DNA of 64,000 nt, from NCBI GenBank assembly GCA_021414085.1, contig JAIOPC010000002.1, forward strand, positions 186,001 to 250,000, written 5' to 3'. Positions within the stretch are counted from its first letter, which is position 1. The number at the start of each line of letters is the position of its first letter. Shown here piece after piece: positions 41,597-50,370 of the stretch. This stretch comes from Actinomycetes bacterium. Lineage in GTDB: Bacteria; Actinomycetota; Acidimicrobiia; Acidimicrobiales; Ilumatobacteraceae. A program made the position numbers and the translations under genes. The notes beneath the pieces are model-generated. The model was not told the origin of the DNA, did not search any database, and worked only from the letters and a program-made list of their open reading frames with translations.

Positions 41597-42501
41597 GCTT
41601 CCGACTCGAGGATGCCGATCGCGCCACCACTGGTACGCGAGATCTCATGCAGGGCAAGGATGGTTATCGACAACGCTGCTCCTGGGAGCACGACGACCCA
41701 CCATGCAGTCCTCAGGAACTCTCTTCCGTCCGCGATCATGAGTCCCCAGGATGTCTCTGGTCGGGTGATACCGAGTCCTAGGAATGACAGTCCGGCCTCT
41801 CCCAGCACGGCACCGCTGACCTGCAACAGCATGAGCAAGAGGAATGGACTCAGCATGTTGGGGAGCAGGTGGCGGCGCAGGATCTTGAACGTCGAACTCC
41901 CCGCAAGTTGTGCGGCGGCGACATAATCGCTTTCTCGTGCGCTCAACGCGAAAGCACGGGCGAATCGTGCGAACAGGATCCAGCTGACCACACCGATGGT
42001 GAGGATGAGCGGGACGATGCCCGCCTGCACGTACGCGGCGATCATGAGCACCGTCAACAACGCGGGAAAGGCGAGTTGGAAGTCGACGAGCCAACCGATC
42101 GCTCGATCTATTCGACCTCCGCGGTAACCGGCGATCAAGCCCAGCGGCACACCGATCAACGCAGCAACGATGGCTGCACCGAAGCCGACGGCCAACGACA
42201 CCCTGGCGCCCGCCACGATGCCCGCCAAGATGTCGCGACCAAGGCCATCGGTGCCCAACGGATGTTTCCAGGTACCCCCGAATCCGACTGGTTCGATCAA
42301 GCGATCCCGCAGCGTGATGCGACCGGCGTCGGGAACCAACGTCGGGCCGAACACCGCGGCGAAGATCATGAGACCCAAAATCGCGGACGCCACCAGGCTG
42401 ACCCGCCCCCCTGTTCGTCGCGCCCGACGAGCTTCCCGAGACGACTTGTCGATCCGTCCAACCGAGTAGACGATCGGTTCTCGGGTCTCGCGCACACTCA
42501 C
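41593..42501 (-). CDS. Peptide-type ABC transporter permease (DppC-like)
   Basis: The frame is open to 42945, but GTG 42501 overlaps the dppB stop (GTGA), giving 302 residues. An N-terminal OppC-type helix (LVASAILGLMIFAAVFGPTL) is followed by the short HPLGTDGLGRDIL motif typical of DppC, and the permease core (LLMLLQVSGAVLGEAGLSFL; GLGITRPETSWGLMI). Confidence 0.92.
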   Translation of the reverse strand: MSVRETREPIVYSVGRIDKSSREARRARRTGGRVSLVASAILGLMIFAAVFGPTLVPDAGRITLRDRLIEPVGFGGTWKHPLGTDGLGRDILAGIVAGARVSLAVGFGAAIVAALIGVPLGLIAGYRGGRIDRAIGWLVDFQLAFPALLTVLMIAAYVQAGIVPLILTIGVVSWILFARFARAFALSARESDYVAAAQLAGSSTFKILRRHLLPNMLSPFLLLMLLQVSGAVLGEAGLSFLGLGITRPETSWGLMIADGREFLRTAWWVVVLPGAALSITILALHEISRTSGGAIGILESEA

Positions 42502-43421
42502 TTCAGTCCCCTTGCAATCCGAGGATCGAGTCGTCGGTACATGATGTCGACCAACGAGTTCGCCACAACAACTACGAGCAATACCGCGACCACGACGGCG
42601 GAGGTCAGGGGGATGTCGAGGTTCGAGATCGCCTCCGCGATGAGCGACCCGATTCCCGGCCACGCGAACACGGTTTCGACCAGCACCGTGTAACCCGCGA
42701 GGGCAAGGATCGTCTCGTGGCTGAACACCGTAGCTACCGCGACGCCGGCATTTCTGAGTGCGTGGTAAAGGACACGACCCTCGCTCAGCCCCTTCGCTCG
42801 CGCCGTACGGATGTAGGGCTTCTGAAGCTCGTCGCGCAATGTGACTTGAGTGATCTGGATGGTCTTGCCAAGCGGGCCAATCGCTAACGCGATTGATGGA
42901 AGCACGACGTGCTTCCATCCGCCGATGCCGGAGGTCGGGAACCACCCGAGCTTGAGTGAGAACACCAAGATCAACAGGATCCCCAACCAGAACTGTGGGA
43001 CCGAGAGTGCAGTCAAGGTCAACGAGTTTCCCAGTCGGTCAACCCACCTGCGTTTGGTGGTAGCGAGAATCACTCCGGTGGGGATCCCGATCAGCGCCGT
43101 GAGGCCCATTCCGACGCCTACTAAGAGAAACGTTCGCGGGAACCTGGTGAGAACTGACCCCATTGCGGGTGCTTGTGTGGAGATTGAATCCCCGAAGTCC
43201 AACCGCGCAACGTCGCCCACGTAGTCGGTGTACTGCTCCCAGAGCGGACGATCGAAGCCGAGGCTTTCGGCCCGGGCCGCGTACTGCTCCGGCGTTGCGT
43301 CGAGCGGAAGCGACCGTCCGACCGGGTCACCGATGACATGGACGACGAAGAAGACCAGGTTCACGGCCACGAACGCGAGCACCAGCCCGCGAAACGTTCG
43401 CTTGACGAAAACCTGGAGCAT
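42498..43421 (-). CDS. Peptide-type ABC transporter permease (DppB-like)
   Basis: The 307-residue inner-membrane protein starts with LQVFVKRTFRGLVLAFVAVN and has the DppB hallmark (TLTALSVPQFWLGILLILVF), the EAA-type loop (YIRTARAKGLSEGRVLYHAL) and a C-terminal AVVVAVLLVVVVANSLVDIM then YRRLDPRIA. It lies 27 bases after the binding-protein gene. Confidence 0.93.
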   Translation of the reverse strand: MLQVFVKRTFRGLVLAFVAVNLVFFVVHVIGDPVGRSLPLDATPEQYAARAESLGFDRPLWEQYTDYVGDVARLDFGDSISTQAPAMGSVLTRFPRTFLLVGVGMGLTALIGIPTGVILATTKRRWVDRLGNSLTLTALSVPQFWLGILLILVFSLKLGWFPTSGIGGWKHVVLPSIALAIGPLGKTIQITQVTLRDELQKPYIRTARAKGLSEGRVLYHALRNAGVAVATVFSHETILALAGYTVLVETVFAWPGIGSLIAEAISNLDIPLTSAVVVAVLLVVVVANSLVDIMYRRLDPRIARGLK

Positions 43422-43448
43422 CGCGTCAGCCGACGAACGTGAGCTTCG

Positions 43449-45035
43449 TCAGGCTGGCCTGATGTCTTTGAGAATGATCCATCCCTCGGCCCGAGGCGTC
43501 CATGCGATGTCCTCGCTGATGCCATAGAAGTCATCCAGGTAGTACAGGTAGTAGTTCAGGTGCTCTTCGCACGTCGTCCGGTTGATTGTGTCGTAGGCAG
43601 CCTGGCGGGCGGCAACGTCGGTAGTCGACAGCACCTCGGCTACCGCTGCATCCACGACATCGTTCTGGACGGCCGAGAACCCGTGGTCTCCACGGACCCA
43701 TTGCATGCTCTGGATGGCCTCGAACAGCTCCGCGTTCGTGGTCCACAAGAGCAGGTCGGCGAACCCATCCTTGCTGCCGAACTGAGCGGCCAAAACCTCA
43801 CGGCTGTCTGTGATCTGCAGATCAATGTTGAATCCGACATCCTGGAGGTTTTGAGCGACCGCCTGAGCGACGTCGGAATGCTTTGGCGAGAACCCGGCCC
43901 CCGCAATGAAGCTCAATGGCGTGCCGTCGTAGAACTCGGCAACCAACTCGCGCGCGCGATCCGGATCGTATTCAGCCTCGCCCAGGCCGACGGTGTGGCC
44001 GAATTCCGTGGCAGGTGCAATCTGGCACTCCGCAACGGTCGCGTCACCTTCGAACAACACGTCGACGATCGCTTGACGGTCGATGGCCAAGCTGCCCGCT
44101 TCGCGCAGTTCCGGCGTGGCGAGCGGTCTTCCGTTCAAGGTGTTGGTGCGGATGAGGGTGCTGTCGGTGCCACTGACCCGAGCCGAAACCGGCGCCGTCC
44201 TCGCCTGATCAGGGGAGAGTTCCGGGACGATATCGAGCTCGTTGTTTTCCAGCGATAAGAGCTGCGTGGCCTTGTCGGGGATGATGCGTACGACCACCGT
44301 GCTGGGCGCCGCCGACACATCTTCTCCCCAGTAGTCGTCGCGCCGTGTCAGATGGACTTGTGATCCGGGCTCCCAACTGTCGAACGTGTAAGCGCCGGAT
44401 CCGTTGTGGCCGGATTGTGGCCAGCCCTCAACCTCGCGCTGTCCTTCTTGCACGATGAGGCCGTAGGTGAGCCGAGAGAGGAAGATCGGATCGACCGTTT
44501 TGGTGGTCATCCGAACCGTCAGGTCGTCGACGGCTTCGGCCGATGCGATCCCTTCGAGGCGATCGCCGATGCTGAGGACGAGGTCATTGTGGACAATGGA
44601 CTCGATCGTGTAAGCAACATCAGCGGCAGTGACTGGGTCTCCGCTTGCGAACCGGGCGTCGGGGTTCAGCGGTATCTCCCATGTCGTATCGTCGATCTGC
44701 GTGGGCAGCTCAGCTGCAAGCAAGGGCAGGACTTCGCTGCCATCGACTGATCTCCGGTACAACGGCTCATACACGTTGTTCCAGATGAATTCGGCGTTGT
44801 CGCCCGTCTTGTGCGGATCAAGTTGTTCGGGATCCCTGCTGATCGCAACGACGACCTCGTAGGGCTCGGTACCACCGGCTTGCTCCGCGCCCGAACCGGG
44901 CGTATCACCCGTCGAGTCACCCGTCGATGGCTTGGTGTCGGAGCTCTCGGTCGAGTCGTCGCTGCAAGCAGCGAGTATCAGTGCTCCGCCGGTTGCTGCG
45001 AACAAACCACGACGAGTCAACTTTGGCGAGATCAT
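43449..45035 (-). CDS. Peptide-type ABC transporter substrate-binding lipoprotein
   Basis: The 528-residue SBP_bac_5 protein has a twin-arginine-type signal with a lipobox (TRRGLFAATGGALILAAC), an Asp/Ser/Thr linker, then the family motif (FIWNNVYEPLYRRSVDGSEV; WEIPLNPDARFASGDPVTAA). The C-terminal RTTCEEHLNYYLYYLDDFYG matches the lobe closing over the ligand. AGGAGGG lies 9 bases upstream of the ATG. First gene of the transporter operon. The ligand is not predictable; linkage to an amidohydrolase suggests a peptide or amide. Confidence 0.92.
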   Translation of the reverse strand: MISPKLTRRGLFAATGGALILAACSDDSTESSDTKPSTGDSTGDTPGSGAEQAGGTEPYEVVVAISRDPEQLDPHKTGDNAEFIWNNVYEPLYRRSVDGSEVLPLLAAELPTQIDDTTWEIPLNPDARFASGDPVTAADVAYTIESIVHNDLVLSIGDRLEGIASAEAVDDLTVRMTTKTVDPIFLSRLTYGLIVQEGQREVEGWPQSGHNGSGAYTFDSWEPGSQVHLTRRDDYWGEDVSAAPSTVVVRIIPDKATQLLSLENNELDIVPELSPDQARTAPVSARVSGTDSTLIRTNTLNGRPLATPELREAGSLAIDRQAIVDVLFEGDATVAECQIAPATEFGHTVGLGEAEYDPDRARELVAEFYDGTPLSFIAGAGFSPKHSDVAQAVAQNLQDVGFNIDLQITDSREVLAAQFGSKDGFADLLLWTTNAELFEAIQSMQWVRGDHGFSAVQNDVVDAAVAEVLSTTDVAARQAAYDTINRTTCEEHLNYYLYYLDDFYGISEDIAWTPRAEGWIILKDIRPA

Positions 45036-45106
45036 CGGACCCTCCTGCCCAGGCGGTCCGGAGTTCAGGCCACCAACCGGTGCACAGTACCAGACGAAAC
45101 TAGATG

Positions 45107-45113
45107 AGTATAC
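45107..45113 (-). promoter_or_regulatory. AGTATAC word upstream of the transporter operon (candidate shared -10/operator)
   Basis: On the minus strand it reads GGTATACT, a good extended -10 box, about 75 bases upstream of the binding-protein ATG. Similar words lie upstream of the oxidoreductase (46285) and the amidohydrolase (50165), all on the minus strand, so the three units may be co-regulated. Confidence 0.35.
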
Positions 45114-45166
45114 CTAATTGGCTAGCGGGGCCACGACCCACTCGGCTGACGGACTACAACCTCAAA

Positions 45167-45209
45167 CTCACGGCAATCTCACGGCAATCTCACGGCAATC
45201 GCACGGCAT
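45167..45209. repeat. 11-bp tandem repeat at the oxidoreductase 3' end
   Basis: Three exact copies of CTCACGGCAAT (45167-45199) and a fourth imperfect copy. The stop codon of the Gfo/Idh gene lies within the repeat, so slippage would change its C-terminus. Confidence 0.85.
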
Positions 45210-46245
45210 CGATGAGCTCCTGCACGCGAAGCCCGTCTTCGAACGTCGCGAAACCACCGGCCCTACGTTCGCCGCGTAGGACGCCCTCGAGATCTTCGAG
45301 CAGATCCCCGAAGGCGGCCGACTGGTCGCCATCTTGGCGGGAAAGCGCGAACGGAGTAAGCGCTTCATCGGTAGCCCGGCCCCCGAGCAGTGTGCCCGGG
45401 TCTGGCAGCACCAGCGTCCCTTTGTCGCCGAATGCCTCTACCCGTAAGCCGGCACCGTGATGCACGGACCAGCTCCCCGCCATCGAGAACAGTGCGCCGC
45501 TCTCAAGTTGGCCGGACACTGCAATCCGGTCGTCGGTGCCGACTTCGCCGAAGCGTTCTGGCCCATTGCCTGCTGGATAGGGCTTCGAGGCCAGCGCTGT
45601 TGTGGCGAAGCCATGGACAGCCGCGACCTCGCCAAAGTTGAATCGCATCATGTCGATGTAATGGGAGAAGATGCCGCTCAACAAACCGCCACCGCTCTCC
45701 GCTTCGTCTCGCCATGAGTAGTGAGCAAACGGTGCCGAAGGATTGACAGTCAGTGGAACACATGCCCGCACGTCGAAGTACCGGAGCTCACCGATGTAAC
45801 CGTCGGTGACGAGCCTCTTGAACTCTCGACTGGAGGGCAGGTACCGCAGCTCGTGGTTGACGACATGGGTCAGGTTTTGTTCTTTCGCCACCGCGAGCAT
45901 CTCGACAGCTTCGGCTACCGAGCATGAAATCGGCTTCTCGCATATCACGTGCTTTCCGGCCTTCAGCGCATCAATCGACATCGTCTTGTGCAACCGCGGT
46001 GGCGTTGCGACGACGACTACGTCCACTTCGTCGTTGTCAAGCAATTCTCGATAGTGCTCCGTGGCATGCGCAACACCGAACTGTTCGGCCGCGGCAGTTG
46101 CGTTCTCGCGCGACGCGCTACACACGCTGACGAGTTCAAAGCCCGTGGATGCGACGATCGCCGGCATCAGCGCCTTTCGCCCGAACCCTGTTCCGGCAAC
46201 ACCTACACCGAACTTCTCGCCGGACTTCGATGCCTTATCGCTCAT
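45190..46245 (-). CDS. Gfo/Idh/MocA-family oxidoreductase
   Basis: ATG 46245 is preferred over the longer frame to 46326, giving 351 residues. An N-terminal Rossmann fold (GVGVAGTGFGRKALMPAIVA) binds NAD(P). The EKP motif is present (KHVICEKPISCSVAEAVEML) with a likely catalytic region (SGGGLLSGIFSHYIDMMRFN). The family oxidises sugars, inositols and other polyols. It is transcribed towards the ABC transporter operon and shares an AGTATAC-like promoter word, hinting at a common substrate. Confidence 0.9.
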   Translation of the reverse strand: MSDKASKSGEKFGVGVAGTGFGRKALMPAIVASTGFELVSVCSASRENATAAAEQFGVAHATEHYRELLDNDEVDVVVVATPPRLHKTMSIDALKAGKHVICEKPISCSVAEAVEMLAVAKEQNLTHVVNHELRYLPSSREFKRLVTDGYIGELRYFDVRACVPLTVNPSAPFAHYSWRDEAESGGGLLSGIFSHYIDMMRFNFGEVAAVHGFATTALASKPYPAGNGPERFGEVGTDDRIAVSGQLESGALFSMAGSWSVHHGAGLRVEAFGDKGTLVLPDPGTLLGGRATDEALTPFALSRQDGDQSAAFGDLLEDLEGVLRGERRAGGFATFEDGLRVQELIDAVRLP

Positions 46246-46284
46246 GATCCCATCGCTCCGTTGACGGCCGGTTACATGCCAAAT

Positions 46285-46291
46285 AGTATCC
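46285..46291 (-). promoter_or_regulatory. AGTATCC word upstream of the oxidoreductase
   Basis: The minus strand reads GGATACT, a near -10 box, about 40 bases before ATG 46245. It is related to the words at 45107 and 50165. Confidence 0.3.
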
Positions 46292-46320
46292 TGAATAACT
46301 GAAGAGCTTGGGGGCTCAGC

Positions 46321-47649
46321 ATGCACGGTCGTTTTCGCACTGGTCAGTCGCGTCGTCGCGCATTTTGCGCAGCTGTCGTCGCCCTTGTCGTTGCGTCGTC
46401 GTGCGGCGGGTCCGACGACAAAGACAGCACCGACAGCTCGGCTTCCACCGCGACCGGCAGTGCGGGCGCGGACACCACCGCCGTCGATGCACCAGCGACG
46501 GTGATCAAGATCGGCTTCGCGTATCCCGATCTCAGCGGCATCGCCGCACTCAACCCGAAGGCGGGCCTCGGCGATCCGGCGCTACAAGCTGAAGCCGTGG
46601 TCAATGGCTGGATGCGCGATGGATTGCTGCCCGCGGGAATGACGATTGAACTTGTGCCCGAGGCCTACAACATCATCGATCGATCCGCACAAGAAGGCGT
46701 GTGTGTCTCGCTTGCCGAAGATCACGACGTCTTCGCAGTCGCCGCTGGTATTCAATTTCTGCGCGGCACCGAGTGTCTCGCCGATCGCTACTCCGTCCCG
46801 GTCATCGGTGCCGATGGAACCAGCCGCGACAGCTACGAACGTGGCGCGCCGTACATGTTCACGCTGCGCGCAGACACCGAAACACAATTGCGCACCTTCG
46901 GACGCTGGGCTGTGGAGTCGGGCGCGCTCGAAGGCAAGCGCATCGGGCTTTACTACGAGACGCCGCTAGAGGCGGGCGTCGCCGCGATGAAGGACGAGTT
47001 CGCGGCCGCTGGTTACGAAGTCGTCAGCGAGTCGACGTCGACGGGTATCGGCATGGGCGGGCCGGAAGACATCGTGGCGTGGCAACGCTTCATTGAAGAC
47101 GATGTCGATGTCGTCTTGCCGCTGATCGGTTCGTCGTCCGCGCAGTCGGGCTACTTCTTCGCTGCCGAGCAGGGCTACCAACCGTTGGTGCTCGACCTCG
47201 ATTACGAAGAGCACACGCAAGACCTCGTCGGCAAGACCAACCCCGATTGGTACGTGGGAACGCAGGCGATGACGATGACGCGCGTCGGCGAGATCGGTAC
47301 CGAGTTCGACACTGCTGCCGCCGAGGCATGCCTCGCCAACTACGAGAGCTACGCCGGCGTCGATATCCCACGAACGAGCCCAACCAGTCCCGAGACCAAC
47401 AGCATCCTGCAGACGTGCGATGTGCTCGCGGTTGTCCTCGCTGGCCTGCAATCCATGACGGCTCCCGATGCCGATGCCTTCGTTGCCGGCATCGAGAACG
47501 CTGGCGAGTTCCACTTTGCGAGTGTCGGCGACGGAGCGTTCTCGGCGACCGATCACTCGGCCACCGACAACTATCGCATCGTGCAGTTCAGCGGCGACTG
47601 CACGTGCTGGGTCGCGATCAGCGACTTCGCGCCGATGGTTCGCGAGTAA
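46321..47649 (+). CDS. Branched-chain amino acid-type ABC transporter binding lipoprotein
   Basis: The 442-residue protein has an N-terminal signal with a Cys (VVALVVASSCGGSDDKDS), an Asp/Thr linker and a type-1 periplasmic-binding fold (VIKIGFAYPDLSGIAALNPK; VSLAEDHDVFAVAAGIQFLR; GKRIGLYYETPLEAGVAAMK). It resembles the Peripla_BP_6/LivK group, but no matching permease or ATPase genes are in the window. It starts beside, and divergent from, the oxidoreductase. Confidence 0.8.
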   Translation: MHGRFRTGQSRRRAFCAAVVALVVASSCGGSDDKDSTDSSASTATGSAGADTTAVDAPATVIKIGFAYPDLSGIAALNPKAGLGDPALQAEAVVNGWMRDGLLPAGMTIELVPEAYNIIDRSAQEGVCVSLAEDHDVFAVAAGIQFLRGTECLADRYSVPVIGADGTSRDSYERGAPYMFTLRADTETQLRTFGRWAVESGALEGKRIGLYYETPLEAGVAAMKDEFAAAGYEVVSESTSTGIGMGGPEDIVAWQRFIEDDVDVVLPLIGSSSAQSGYFFAAEQGYQPLVLDLDYEEHTQDLVGKTNPDWYVGTQAMTMTRVGEIGTEFDTAAAEACLANYESYAGVDIPRTSPTSPETNSILQTCDVLAVVLAGLQSMTAPDADAFVAGIENAGEFHFASVGDGAFSATDHSATDNYRIVQFSGDCTCWVAISDFAPMVRE

Positions 47650-47658
47650 GCACTCTCA

Positions 47659-48696
47659 GTGCACGACCCACGCATAACGACGGTCACGCCCGTCGGCGAT
47701 TCCTATCAACCGCGGTCGACGCCGGCAGCAGCATCACTCGGTGACAACGTCTACCTGTTCGGTGGCGCGTACGACGACTTCCTCGGAGAAACCGTCACTG
47801 CCTACAACTCGCTGCACGCGTACGACACCACGAACAACACGTTCGCCGAACTGCACCCGAATGGCGACGTGCCAACACCGCGAGTGTTTGCCGGTGGCGC
47901 CGCCGACACCACGCACACCGACGTGTACGTGTTCGGCGGCTCCGACTTCAATCACGACTTCTCACGCGTCACCGCGTTCGGCGACCTCTATCGCTACACA
48001 CCGTCCGACAACAGGTGGTCGCTCGCCGCCGACAGGACGACCGGTCCCGGCGCACGCATTCGCCCCAACGTCTGGTTCCACGACGATGCGATCTTCGTTT
48101 TCGGCGGGCTCGATGGCGCGATGAAGAACCATTCCGACCTTTGGCGCTTCGACACGCGCGAACAGAGTTGGCAACAGGTCGCGGGCGAGAGCGCAACGGT
48201 TGGTGGCCGCTACGAATCCGTCTCGACCAACACCGCGCACAACGGGAAAGCATTCGCGGTCGGCGGCGAAACAATCACCGCCGAGTTCCGCGCCGTCCTC
48301 ACTCCCGGCACACTCGAAATCGATCTCAACGCGGGCACGGTCACGCAACTCGCGATTCCTGCCGAGCACGACCTGTTCATGGGCATGCGCCACATGGCGG
48401 CGGCCGCGATGATCGACGGCACCATGTACATGTACGGCGGCGACGACCCGGCGCTGAAGCGCAAGGGTTGCGGCTCACCCCACGGCGAGAACCCGTCCGG
48501 AAATCTGTGGGCCTTCGACGCCAACGCTAAGACCTGGCACGAAACCATCGCCGTCGGCCCAGCCCTGAAGCGAATCGTTGCCAGCGCCGTCGGCAAGCAG
48601 ATGTACGTGTTCGCCGGTTGGGACTTCGAGTGCGACAACGGAGTGGGCCGCGGCCAACTCTGGAACCATCACGTGGTCGTTATCGACGCCACCTGA
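47659..48696 (+). CDS. Kelch-repeat protein
   Basis: The 345-residue protein has several kelch blades, for example AASLGDNVYLFGG, then FAGGAADTTHTDVYVFGG, WFHDDAIFVFGGLDG and KQMYVFAGWDFECD, with the usual GG pairs followed by Trp/Tyr spacing. It should fold as a beta-propeller. No signal peptide is visible. It lies 9 bases after the binding protein and may be co-transcribed. Function unknown. Confidence 0.8.
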   Translation: MHDPRITTVTPVGDSYQPRSTPAAASLGDNVYLFGGAYDDFLGETVTAYNSLHAYDTTNNTFAELHPNGDVPTPRVFAGGAADTTHTDVYVFGGSDFNHDFSRVTAFGDLYRYTPSDNRWSLAADRTTGPGARIRPNVWFHDDAIFVFGGLDGAMKNHSDLWRFDTREQSWQQVAGESATVGGRYESVSTNTAHNGKAFAVGGETITAEFRAVLTPGTLEIDLNAGTVTQLAIPAEHDLFMGMRHMAAAAMIDGTMYMYGGDDPALKRKGCGSPHGENPSGNLWAFDANAKTWHETIAVGPALKRIVASAVGKQMYVFAGWDFECDNGVGRGQLWNHHVVVIDAT

Positions 48697-48723
48697 TCTG
48701 AGGGGCCCTGCCGTGTTGCGAGC

Positions 48724-50133
48724 TCACGCGTTGACGGAACGCTTTTCTTCCTCGACGCGAGCTGCTTCATCGGCAGCGCGAGCGTTTGCCTCAACCTTGG
48801 CCAGCACTGCATCAAGGTCAGACCGCTCGTATAGCCGACCGTCGGCGATGACCGCATTGACGAGTTGCGTATTTGCGATGTTCTCGAGTGGGTTGGCGGC
48901 GAGAAGCACAAGGTCGGCAAGCTTGGCGACCTCGACTGTCCCCAGCTCGTCGAGTATTCCGAAGAACTCAGCTGGGTTGTAGGTCGCTGAGAGCAGGACG
49001 TCGAAGATTGGCATTCCGGCAGCGACCATTTCTTCCAGTTCCTTGTGCAGCGAGTAGCCGGGCACCATGAAGATCGCGGCCGCGTCGGTACCACTGATGA
49101 TCGGCACACCGGCTTCGTGTAGCAATCGCAACAGCTCTTTTAGGTTGACGTAGAGCTGACCGCGATTGGCGATGAAGTCGTCTCCCAACAAGCCGAGAAA
49201 GCCGTCAAGCGAAGCGCGCCACGCACCACGCTCGGCGTTGGACAGATACTTGAATTCTTCGGCGTCAGGGAATGGGCCGCCACCTCCGTAGGTGGTGAGG
49301 ATCTTCATGCCGAAGAGCGATGGCATCTGCCACGTCCGATTAGCGGCCAGTGTCTTGAACAGAGCGGCGCACTTCGCATCGTCGCGCGACACTGCCGCAT
49401 CGAGCTGGCTCAGGATTTCCTGTCTGATGAAGGCGAGCTTCTCACCGGTCGCAACCGAAGCCGCGAGGTCTTCGAAGATCTCGGCCTCGCGCCCTGAGGA
49501 ACCCAGAACTATCGACAGCAGGTGTTCGAGGCTCTTGACCCCGGCTTCGGAAGCCTCGAGCGCGGTGATCTCGAAGGGGGAATGTCCGGCGAAGTCGAGA
49601 CCGAGGGCCTTTGATTCGTCAGCGATTGCGTAGAACGCCTCGCGACTGAGCAGCGAGTACACCTTAATGAAATCCACGCCGAGTTCCTTTTGGGCCCGGA
49701 CCGCCTGACGCGCACTCTCGGCATCGCGGACAACGATCGATTCGGTGTCGATGTCGGTCGAGCCATTCAGCCGACGTCCTGCCGCGTAGACGCGTGGACC
49801 GTCGAGCGTGCCGGCTGCGATCTCCGCACGAAACCGCTGAGTGACGGCGAAGTCGCCTGCCATATCGCGAATCCCGGTGATACCGGTGGCGAGCAGCAGC
49901 GGCATGTATTCGATTCCTGCGTCCCGACTCGCGTGGACATGGGTGTCCCAGAGGCCAGGCATCAGGTACTGGCCGGTTCCATCCACAACCTTCGTTCCGC
50001 TAGGAACCTCGACTTCGTCAGAAGGCCCCACTGCGGTGATGCGGTTGCCCGTGACGATCACCGTCGAATTGGGCTTTGGGTCGGAGCTGACCATGTCAAT
50101 CACGTTGACATTGGTGATCGCATACGTCATCAC
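48724..50133 (-). CDS. Amidohydrolase-family protein (imidazolonepropionase/prolidase-like)
   Basis: The 469-residue metal-dependent hydrolase has HxH (WDTHVHAS), a probable carbamylated Lys (FIKVYSLLS), His at GHSPFE and LEHLLS, and the catalytic Asp (ISGTDAAAIF). N-terminal INVNVIDMVS and C-terminal LADLVLLAANPLENIANTQL are the usual beta-sandwich pieces. Members cleave cyclic amides or Xaa-Pro peptides. Proximity to the peptide-type importer and a shared AGTATAC word suggest it acts on the imported compound. Confidence 0.88.
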   Translation of the reverse strand: MMTYAITNVNVIDMVSSDPKPNSTVIVTGNRITAVGPSDEVEVPSGTKVVDGTGQYLMPGLWDTHVHASRDAGIEYMPLLLATGITGIRDMAGDFAVTQRFRAEIAAGTLDGPRVYAAGRRLNGSTDIDTESIVVRDAESARQAVRAQKELGVDFIKVYSLLSREAFYAIADESKALGLDFAGHSPFEITALEASEAGVKSLEHLLSIVLGSSGREAEIFEDLAASVATGEKLAFIRQEILSQLDAAVSRDDAKCAALFKTLAANRTWQMPSLFGMKILTTYGGGGPFPDAEEFKYLSNAERGAWRASLDGFLGLLGDDFIANRGQLYVNLKELLRLLHEAGVPIISGTDAAAIFMVPGYSLHKELEEMVAAGMPIFDVLLSATYNPAEFFGILDELGTVEVAKLADLVLLAANPLENIANTQLVNAVIADGRLYERSDLDAVLAKVEANARAADEAARVEEEKRSVNA

Positions 50134-50164
50134 GGTGCTCCCCTACTTGCGTTTGACCGAATTC

Positions 50165-50172
50165 AGTATACT
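50165..50172 (-). promoter_or_regulatory. AGTATACT palindrome upstream of the amidohydrolase
   Basis: Perfect 8-bp palindrome containing TATACT, 32 bases before GTG/ATG at 50133. On the minus strand it lies just after GTTTGGCAATGA. Compare 45107 and 46285. Confidence 0.35.
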
Positions 50173-50267
50173 TCATTGCCAAACATCGCTCGGCGGCGGT
50201 GAGGCGTCTTCAGCGGGTCCGATCGCGAACCGCGCCGTACACTCGCCCAGACGTTCATTCACAGTTC

Positions 50268-50339
50268 GCCGGGTTAGCTCAGTGGTAGAGCAACCGCCTT
50301 GTAAGCGGTAGGTCAAGGGTTCAACCCCCTTACCCGGCT
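50268..50339 (+). tRNA. tRNA-Thr (anticodon TGT)
   Basis: Acceptor stem GCCGGGT pairs with ACCCGGC. The D-arm (GCTC/GAGC), the anticodon stem ACCGC/GCGGT with loop CTTGTAA (anticodon TGT, Thr), and the T-arm AAGGG/CCCTT with loop TTCAACC are all intact. 72 bases, discriminator T, no encoded CCA. Confidence 0.95.
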
Positions 50340-50370
50340 CAGAGTTTCGATCCGATCTAACCTCCGCACC

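Noticed and set aside
42502-42945. N-terminal extension of the DppC-like permease
   Set aside because: Falls within dppB in another frame. GTG 42501 overlaps the dppB stop.
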